From contig JAEWKC010000036.1 of NCBI GenBank assembly GCA_023386235.1, positions 1 through 27,533 of the forward strand: a stretch of 27,533 bases of DNA. Reading direction: 5' to 3'. This document shows, piece after piece, positions 16,901 to 24,400 of the stretch; positions within the stretch are counted from its first letter, which is position 1; each line of letters opens with the position of its first letter. The notes under the pieces are model-generated. The model had not been told where the DNA came from. It saw nothing but the letters and a program-made list of their open reading frames with translations, and did no database searches. Both the position numbers and the translations under genes were made by a program. The stretch is from Bacteroidota bacterium (GTDB lineage Bacteria; Bacteroidota; Bacteroidia; Chitinophagales; Chitinophagaceae).

Positions 16901-17680
16901 GAAAATGAAGAGATAAAGTGGAATAAAGAAGATGAAATAGGCGAGTTGCTTGATGAGTACAATAAGATGCTGCGCAAGTTGAAAGATTCTGCCAACCAGC
17001 TGGCCCGCAGCGAGCGCGAAGGCGCGTGGTCCGAAATGGCACGCCAGGCAGCACATGAAATCAAGAACCCGCTTACACCCATGAAACTCAATTTACAGTT
17101 TCTACAGAAAATGGCTGCCAGCAACGAAGAAATCCCCGCGGGTCTCACTACAAGGATAGCAGAATCGCTGATAGAACAGGTAGACCAGCTGGCGCTCATA
17201 GCCAGCGACTTTGCGCAGTTTGCTAATATAGGAAATGTAAGACTCGAAAAATTCCGATTGTCGGAAGTGCTGGAAAAGCTGATAAACATGCATTCCATAA
17301 ACGAAGAGATAAAAATAGTGTATAAGAAAAACGGCGACGACTTGGTATACCTTGATAAAACACAGATCAACAGGCTCTTCTCTAACCTGATAAAAAATGC
17401 GGTTGAGGCAAATGAAAAAAGCGAAAACGTATCTATAGAAATCGTTTTACAAAACTATGGCGATAATGTAGTGGTTTCCGTGCACGATTATGGCATTGGC
17501 ATCACCAGAGAGCAGGCGTCAAGAATTTTTGTACCAAATTTTACTACCAAATCTTCGGGTACAGGATTAGGGCTGGCCATAAGTAAAGTAATCGTAGAAA
17601 ATGCAAAAGGCAAAATCTGGTTTGAAAGCATACCCGACATTGGCACCACTTTTTATGTAAGCTTTCCATTGTATAAATAA
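13958..17680 (+). CDS. Large multi-pass sensor histidine kinase (orphan, NtrY-like C-terminus)
   Basis: This is a 1240-residue membrane kinase. TM1 is at about 12-33, followed by a ~185-residue outside domain. A block of about eight helices spans 220-478, then a second outside region 480-715, helices near 718-742 and 765-790, a third outside loop, and a last helix near 930-952. A HAMP linker (952-1010), a HisKA domain with H1033 in RQAAHEIKNPLTPMKL, and a HATPase domain complete it (N-box NLIKNAVEAN, then HDYGIGIT near 1178 and SSGTGLGLAISK near 1200). The catalytic core resembles NtrY-type kinases. No response regulator is adjacent, so the partner lies elsewhere. The ligand is unknown. ATG at 13958 is chosen over the ATG at 13913, which would overlap mazG by 40 bases and add a hydrophilic stretch before TM1. 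Confidence 0.88.
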   Translation: MNNFYKRIIYKNGYLLIIAAWFYTLSFVVGNYFNYNNTPLQVKNTLEEYLAGQEKGFENLTGNLDLFTKLANPKADKGNLNLYKSPSGFFIYKMDKDSALEQVFWSRFDMEVFAKELQYRDGHYFVNHTNGYYEYIKKTIRLDSNTFIASCLIPIKNQYFFENAYLKNTFIADESISKYYHISADSGIPVVNSKGKALFNIDKIDKNRSPTMSLWEGILKGIGIFFFFVFLNYFIIEIHEKKGFKTGLALLLISLLFIRLVSYFFPIPFNFRQFELFNPTIFASSTLHPSLGAVIINALLVLWITKFIRYRYDFNSGFFTSEKYNKILSYACLVFFVFAAFYIFSLIRTIVVDSNIPFNVVNFFDLNVYTIAGFFVISVIILIFYNLTYVLLAVTDRTNIPLWIKLALTVGLSVFIIFVLPNTYSIYFRIGVIIWIVGYVSYMHYNIYDLESRLVRSPYFLFWVIFYTFSIAFLMKEDDAFEEAKITNIVEHLSQRSINVDDELLNLSIKELDADLAEETPQRFLDSLDNAFLKDSIFRNNLSGYLNNFDINFFTYDKNGNPLYNKRNTSMRYLDSIVAESVSEVDKKNLYYNESDSVAGTTFIYKNKLVAADTANPVYFYLSLRIKEGTDNNLYVRLLSSGSQFQDLYRSYYIGMYINGKIVNETPQYDFPDTIDVSKLPANKLLTRMHVAGNQYFYKSSENKVFSIIKKEGFVYEFVALFSYLLLFTVLFVLFISLTHFLIEAKFKRKLILQKVQLSFRTQIYTSIIFVSLFSFVIIGAATISFYIINYDKENVVRLSRVIRRFAKEIELDLSNNFRNTNQPPAEQLNNFVIDQVVKLSTVSNENINYYNLQGDIVTTSLPYMYNRKILSDLMNPIAFNEMKVMNKKEFYHKEAIGNLTYLSGYVPVVYNNQRLGFINIPFLNMQTGLQQNIASFITVIVSIIALVFMLAGVLSIFLTQKILESFGVIKDKMRKINLGEENEEIKWNKEDEIGELLDEYNKMLRKLKDSANQLARSEREGAWSEMARQAAHEIKNPLTPMKLNLQFLQKMAASNEEIPAGLTTRIAESLIEQVDQLALIASDFAQFANIGNVRLEKFRLSEVLEKLINMHSINEEIKIVYKKNGDDLVYLDKTQINRLFSNLIKNAVEANEKSENVSIEIVLQNYGDNVVVSVHDYGIGITREQASRIFVPNFTTKSSGTGLGLAISKVIVENAKGKIWFESIPDIGTTFYVSFPLYK

Positions 17681-17695
17681 TTTATCTTTTTTCTA

Positions 17696-17726
17696 TTGAA
17701 AATCATGCAATTGTGTTGTATATTTA
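17696..17726 (+). promoter_or_regulatory. Near-consensus Bacteroidota promoter before the 230-residue protein
   Basis: TTG at 17696-17698 is separated by 20 bases from TATATTTA at 17719-17726. This is close to the phylum consensus (TTTG, 19-20 bases, TAnnTTTG) and is the best promoter in the window. It lies 43 bases upstream of the ATG at 17770, in the 89-bp spacer after the kinase gene. Confidence 0.6.
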
Positions 17727-17737
17727 CGTTCGTAAAT
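17722..17737. promoter_or_regulatory. Inverted repeat overlapping the promoter; possible operator
   Basis: ATTTACG and CGTAAAT flank a TT centre as a perfect 7-2-7 inverted repeat. It overlaps the minus-7 box and the expected transcription start. That position suits a repressor site. One 7-base-arm repeat is expected by chance in a window this long, so position is the main support. Confidence 0.4.
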
Positions 17738-17769
17738 CTATGATAATATAATCCGGTATTTTCTAAATT

Positions 17770-18462
17770 ATGAACAAAAAATCTACTCGTTCAACTGACG
17801 AAACGGCGTACTCTATACACAAAACACTGAACGTGTTTTCTTTGGAAGATTTTCAGAAAGAGTATTTGCTACTTATCAGGAAAGTGTTTGGCATTTCGGC
17901 TGCGGCTGCAAAACTTTACCAGCATGTTTATCAGGCAGAGCAGGTAGATAACTTTGTGTATATTGATCAAAAAGAACTGATAAAAAGTTTTTCGAAAGGA
18001 AAAAAAATAGATATTCCTGCGGCATTATCTGAGCTGATAGCTAACGGGCTTGTCACAGAATCGGGGCAGGACAGGCTTTTTTGTATGAATCCTGAAGAAG
18101 CCTTCGATCCGCTAAAGCATGAAAAAATCAAACTTACTTTTACCATAGAAAAAAAATTGGCTATTACCGAAGAAGAGAAGACTGCGAAAGGCAAAGAGGA
18201 AGCAGATGCTAAGGAAAGTATTGCTGTAAGGCAGGCCGGAAAAAATGAAGAATTAAAAACTTTTTTAAAAGAAGAATTTGAATATACAGACAAAGAGCTT
18301 AAAGAAATAAATGAAGTGTTTGTAAATGAAAGCCTGACTTCAAAAAAATTCTATAAAAAAATAGAAGAATGGAAAACTGCTATGCCCCGAAATAGCACTA
18401 AAGCACAAAAAAAGAATTATCTTAGTGCGTGCTTCTTAAATGAAGAATGGAATACTGAATAA
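17770..18462 (+). CDS. Unrecognised 230-residue protein, possibly winged-helix
   Basis: I do not recognise this family. It has no signal peptide or membrane segment, so it is probably cytoplasmic. Residues about 20-110 are helical and end in PAALSELIANGLVTESGQDRLF, which resembles the recognition helix and wing of a winged-helix DNA-binding domain. The preceding YLLLIRKVFGISAAAAKLYQHVY would be its first helices. Residues about 120-165 are highly charged and probably form a flexible or coiled linker. The last ~65 residues (NEELKTFLKEEFEYTDKELKEI and on) form a second small helical, Lys/Glu-rich domain. It begins after the best promoter in the window and ends 34 bases before the glucan synthase gene, so the two may be cotranscribed. 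A regulatory role is only a guess from this context. Confidence 0.7.
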   Translation: MNKKSTRSTDETAYSIHKTLNVFSLEDFQKEYLLLIRKVFGISAAAAKLYQHVYQAEQVDNFVYIDQKELIKSFSKGKKIDIPAALSELIANGLVTESGQDRLFCMNPEEAFDPLKHEKIKLTFTIEKKLAITEEEKTAKGKEEADAKESIAVRQAGKNEELKTFLKEEFEYTDKELKEINEVFVNESLTSKKFYKKIEEWKTAMPRNSTKAQKKNYLSACFLNEEWNTE

Positions 18463-18496
18463 AAACGATAATTAGAGCGTATAAAAATTGAGATTT

Positions 18497-21400
18497 ATGG
18501 CAAGACAAAAGACGTTGATGAATATAATGCCCGAGACCACTTATGAGAAATCACAAAGGTTAAGAAACCTTTACCAGAAAGATATAGAACACAAAGGAAA
18601 AGGCAAAATACTTGGTTTTTCGCACTTTGAATTATTTAGTACCAGGCAAATGGAAGCCCACGGAATTAAAATAGCCGAAACACATTCCGTTGATGATCAT
18701 AACGATAAGAAGAACGACAATATTCTTAAAAGACTCAGCGATAATGAAGAGGTGCTAGAAAGAATAAGAGCCATGCTTGCAGATGCTGTAGCCAACAACC
18801 TGCCTATAGTACCCGCAGCAGAATGGTATCTGGACAATTTTTACCTCATAGATGAGCAGATAGACCTGAGTAAAAAACACTTACCTAAAGAGTACAACCG
18901 CGACCTCCCGCACCTGAGCAAAGGCCCGTCGCAAGGCCTGCCCCGCGTATATGACATCGCGCTGGAAATAATATCTCATACCGACGGAAGGATAGACCCC
19001 GCCAACGTAAAAAGTTTTATTGACGCCTATCAATCGGTTACCATCCTCACTTTGGGCGAATTATGGGCCATACCCATCATGTTGCGTATAGCGTTGATCG
19101 AAAACTTAAGAAGGCTGGCATCAAAGTTAGCGCTTGACAGGATAGATAAGAATCTGGCCAATCACTGGGCCGACGCTTTGCTGAGTCAGGCAGAAAAAAA
19201 TCCTAAAGAAATAGTAATGGTCATTGCCGAAATGGCCAAATCTAAAATTAATCTTACCAGCGCGTTCATATCCGAATTTTCCAGGCGATTGCAGGGAAGA
19301 ATAGCAGCCATTAACATAGCGCTAGCCTGGGTAGAGCAGCAGCTGACAGACCAGGGGCACACCAGCAGCGAAATGCTCAGCTTCGAAAGCCAGAAACAGG
19401 CTACCGACCAGGTAACTATAAGAAACAGCATTGAAAGTATTCGCATACTTAAAGAAACTGACTGGCAGGATTTTGTAGAAAGCATAAGCTATGTAGACAA
19501 AACTTTAAGGGAAGATGTAAATGGTGTATATGGCAAAATGGACTTTGCCACAAGAGACAATTACAGGCACGTAATAGAATCCTTTGCAAGAAAAAGTAAC
19601 TATTCAGAAAACGAGATAGCCAAAAGAGCCATAGAGATGGCTAAAAATAATGCACTCAAAAACGAGCATCCCAGAAAATGCCATGTAGGCTACTTTCTCT
19701 CAGATAAGGAAGGCCGAAGGCAGCTGCAGAAAGAAATAAATATGGAGCTGAATTTTAAAGATAAGCTTCGCATGGCTACCGGCAGCGACAGGCTGTTCAT
19801 ATATACATTCTCCATTACTTTCTTTTCGGTTTTGCTGGCTTATTTTTTATCGAAAATACTGTACAATCAAAACATTGATACCTGGCTGGTAATTGTAGTA
19901 TTCATACTAAGCGGCACGGCTTTCAGCCAGTTGTTTATGTCTTTGATCAACTGGGTGTCAACCATTATTGTACATCCAAGGCCATTGCCCAAAATGGATT
20001 ATTCCAACGGCATACCGGCAGAAAACAGCGCAATGGTGGTAATACCCTGTATGCTGAGCAGCAAAGAAGCTATTGACGATCTTATGGAAGATATGGAGGT
20101 AAGGTTTCTGGGTAATACGGACGATAACCTGTACTATGCTTTGCTCACCGATTTTCCCGATGCCAAAGAAGAGCATATGCCTGCGGATGAAGAATTGATC
20201 AATTATGCAAAAGCAGCCATGACGGCGCTTAACGAGAAATACAAAAGATCAAACAAAGATATTTTCTTCTTATTTCATCGCCCGCGAAAATGGAACAACA
20301 GAGAAAAGAAATGGATGGGTGAAGAAAGAAAAAGAGGAAAACTGGCAGCCCTCAATAATCTTTTGTTGGACAATTCTAAAACAGAGCCTTTTTCTGTTAT
20401 TTTAGGAGATGTTACCAAAATAGGAAAAATAAAATACATTATCACACTGGATGCCGATACGCAAATGCCACGCGAAACAGCGCGCCAGTTTATAGGTACA
20501 ATGGCGCATCCGCTCAATATACCGGTGCTAAACGAAAGATGGAACCGGGTAGTAGAAGGTCACGGTATTTTACAACCTCGTGTTGCCATTAGTCTTCCTG
20601 AAGAAAACAGTTCTATCTATAAAAGAATGCATGGCAACGATTCCGGGCTCGACCCGTATACAAGGGTTGTGTCAGATGTGTATCAGGATTTGTTTCATGA
20701 AGGTTCTTTTGTAGGAAAAGGGATTTACGATATAGAGGTTTTTGAGAAAGTGCTGGGAGAAAGATTCCCCGACAACAGAATCTTGAGCCATGATTTATTG
20801 GAAGGAAATTATATACGCTCGGGATATCTTACAGATGTGGAATTATACGAAGATTACCCGGCCAGCTATGCGGCCGATATTAATCGCCGCCACAGATGGA
20901 CGCGAGGTGACTGGCAGATAGCCGCCTGGGCTCTTCCGTTTGCGCCGGCACCTAACGGCAAATACAAAAAAACTTTTCTCTCCGCTTTAGCAAGATGGAA
21001 AATATTAGATAATCTGCGTAGAAGCATTGTGCCTTTGTGCTTGTTGCTTTTACTGGCATTGGGCTGGACTGTATTACCTAAGAAGAATATCTGGCTGCCA
21101 ATTGTCATCGCTATTCTTTTTCTTCCTAATATCATCAGCACTATCTGGCATTTCTTTCATAAACCTAAAGAAGTAGATTATGGATTCCATATAGCAGATG
21201 TAACGCAGGGGTTTGGCCTGGGGTTGTTTCATTTCCTGTTCAACTTCGCGGTATTGCCTTTTGAAGCGTTCAATAATCTGAATGCTGTGGCAAAGGCTTT
21301 ATGGAGAATGACGATATCCAAGACAAAACTGCTGGAATGGACGCCCAGCCAGCAATTCAAGAGTAACTCTTCTTTGGCGGATACGTATAAATTCATGTGG

Positions 21401-24400
21401 ACGGCTCCGGTTGTTGCCGTTCTGTTGTTGGCTTTGGTAATTGCTTTTGCGCCTACGGCTCTGTATACGGCGTTGCCTGTGTTAGCTTTGTGGTTCTTAT
21501 CTCCTTATATTGCCTGGAGAGTAAGCAAACCGTACAGAAGAAAAGTAACTGAACTTTCGGAAGAAGATAATCAATATCTGAAAGTATTGGCAAGAAAAAC
21601 CTGGTACTTTTTTGAAACCTTCGTTACCGAAGAAGATCATTATCTGCCTCCCGATAACTATCAGGAATATCCCAAAGAAGTAATAGCGCACAGAACCTCT
21701 CCTACTAATATTGGGATGAGCCTGTTGGCAAATCTTTCTGCGTACGATTTTGGCTACATCACAGCGGGTGAACTAATTAAACGTACCGAAGGCACCATAA
21801 GTTCTATGCAGAAGATGGAACGCTATGGCGGTCACTTTTACAACTGGTACGATACAAAAACATTAGAGCCCCTGTATCCTCTCTATGTATCCACTGTAGA
21901 TAGCGGCAACCTGGTTGGCCATATACAAACACTCAGGCAGGGATTGCTTGAATTGCCTAACAAGCCAATCGTAAACGAAAGAATTTTTAACGGGTTGATA
22001 GACTCCATTTCGGTAATGCAGTCAGAGTTGGGCTCCGGAGAGCAAAGCATGCTGAATAATCTTAAGGAGAAGATACAGGATTATCAAAAAAATATTTCAC
22101 ACGATAATATTCTGGATATAACCAATGCGCTGAGAACATTACAAAATACCGCCGAAGAGCATATAAACAGAATGCAGATCACCCAACAGGTTACTGCTAT
22201 TATCTGGATGCACAAATTTCAGCATCAGATCGAAAAGACCCTGACCGATATAGAATCTTTTATACCCTGGCATGGTTCATTAGAAGCTATTTCAAAATTT
22301 GAGGAGCTTAAAGCATTGGGCGAAACTCCATCTGTAAACAGAATAAAAAGTCTAGCAGACGAAATTATCCCGGAAATAAAAACGCTGGCTGCAAACGTTA
22401 CAGATAATAAAACCAGGGAGTTGCTCACCGAGCTTACGGGCCAGGTAAGAAAAGCGGAAAGAAACGCCTTGGAAAAGATTACAAGAGTTAATGAGTTGAG
22501 CAAACAATGTATTTTATTCTCCAGTGTAGATTATGATTTTCTTTATAACCGTGAAAAGAAGCTATTGCACATTGGATACAATGTTTCAGAGCATAGGCGC
22601 GACGCCAGTTTCTACGACTTACTTGCTTCTGAAGCGCGCTTAGCTATTTATGCCGCCATAGCGCATGGCAAAATACCGCAGCAGAGCTGGTTTTCTCTTG
22701 GCAGATTGCTTACGGGAGATACTAATCCTGCACTACTTTCGTGGAGCGGTTCTATGTTTGAATACCTGATGCCGCAGTTGGTAATGCCCAACTATCCTAA
22801 TACGCTGATTGATCAAACATCAAAAGCTATGTTGCAGCGCCAGATTGATTATGGAAAGCAAAACAATATTCCCTGGGGTATTTCAGAATCGGGCTACAAT
22901 ATGGTAGACGCTAACCTGAATTACCAGTACAAAGCTTTCGGAGTACCCGGTTTAGGTCTTAAGAGAGGCTTGGGTGAAGAGTTGGTTATTGCGCCTTATG
23001 CCACTATGCTGGCATTGATGGTATTGCCAAAAGAAGCCTGCGAAAACCTGAAAGTGCTTTCTAAAGCAGGATTTGAAGGTCGATATGGTTTTTATGAAGC
23101 TATTGATTATACGCAGTCAAGATTACCAAGAAAACAAAATTACGAGATAATACAATCCTTTATGGCTCACCATCAGGGTATGAGTTTCTTATCGCTCGCT
23201 TATGTTTTGCTTGACAGAAAAATGCAGCAGCGCTTTGAAAGAGATCCGCAATTCCAGGCTACGCTTCTGCTGTTGCAGGAGAAAATTCCGAAAGTGGCCA
23301 ATTACTATAATCAGGATGCAGAATTAATTGATGTGGTTACATCTGTACCGGAATCTCAAATGAGGATTAACAACACGCCAAATACTACCATACCTGATAT
23401 TCAACTGCTCTCAAACGGCAGGTATCAGATGATGCTTACCAATGCAGGCGGTGGGTATAGCCGGTGGAATAATATTGCCGTTACCAGGTGGCGCGAAGAT
23501 ACCACACAAGACAACTGGGGACTGTTCTGCTACATCAAAGATACAGAAACGGGCAAGTATTGGTCCAATACCTATCAACCTACACTGGTAGAAAGCAAGG
23601 AGTACGAAACCGTTTTCTCTAAGGGACACGTGGAATACAGGAGAAGAGATTTTGGTTTTGAGGTGAAAACGGAAGCCGTGGTTTCTCCTGAAGATGATAT
23701 TGAAATGAGGAGAGTGAGAATTACAAACAGAAACTCTTCAAAAAAAGTAATAGAAATTACCAGCTATGCAGAAGTGGTACTTGCGCCGCAAGCCGCAGAT
23801 GATGCGCATCCCGCATTTAGCAATTTATTTGTACAAACTAAAATTGTTCCTTCCAAATCATCCATTATTTGTACGCGAAGAGCAAGGTCCGATAAAGAAA
23901 CGCCACCCTGGATGTTTCACCAGATGTCGGTAAATGGTGCCGAAATAGAATCTGTATCGTACGAAACAGACAGGATGAAATTCATTGGCAGAGGATATAG
24001 CGTACAAAAGCCTGCTGTATTAGAAAATAACCTGCTTCTTTCCGGAATGCAGGGTTCTGTATTGGATCCTATAGTGGCTATTCGTTACCGCATTACGCTG
24101 AAGCCTAATCAAACAGCTATCTTCGACCTGGTGATAGGCATGGCCAATACAGAAGAGATATGCGAAGGATTGGTGAACAAATACCAGGATAAATTTCTTA
24201 AAAACAGAGCGTTTGAACTTTCGTGGACACACAGTCAGGTGCTTCTGCGTCAAATTAATGCCACAGAATCAGATGCGCAATTGTTCAACAGGATAGCCAG
24301 TTCTATTATTTATACCAATCAAAGTTATCGGGCAGATCCGAATATTATAAAGAGCAACAATCGTGGCCAGTCAAGCCTTTGGGGCTATGCCATCTCGGGC

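Noticed and set aside
16696..17370. A 224-codon open frame antisense to the sensor kinase gene
   Set aside because: It lies wholly within the conserved HAMP, HisKA and HATPase coding region on the other strand. Its product is Ser/Leu-rich with no recognisable motif, as expected of a frame mirrored from a real gene.
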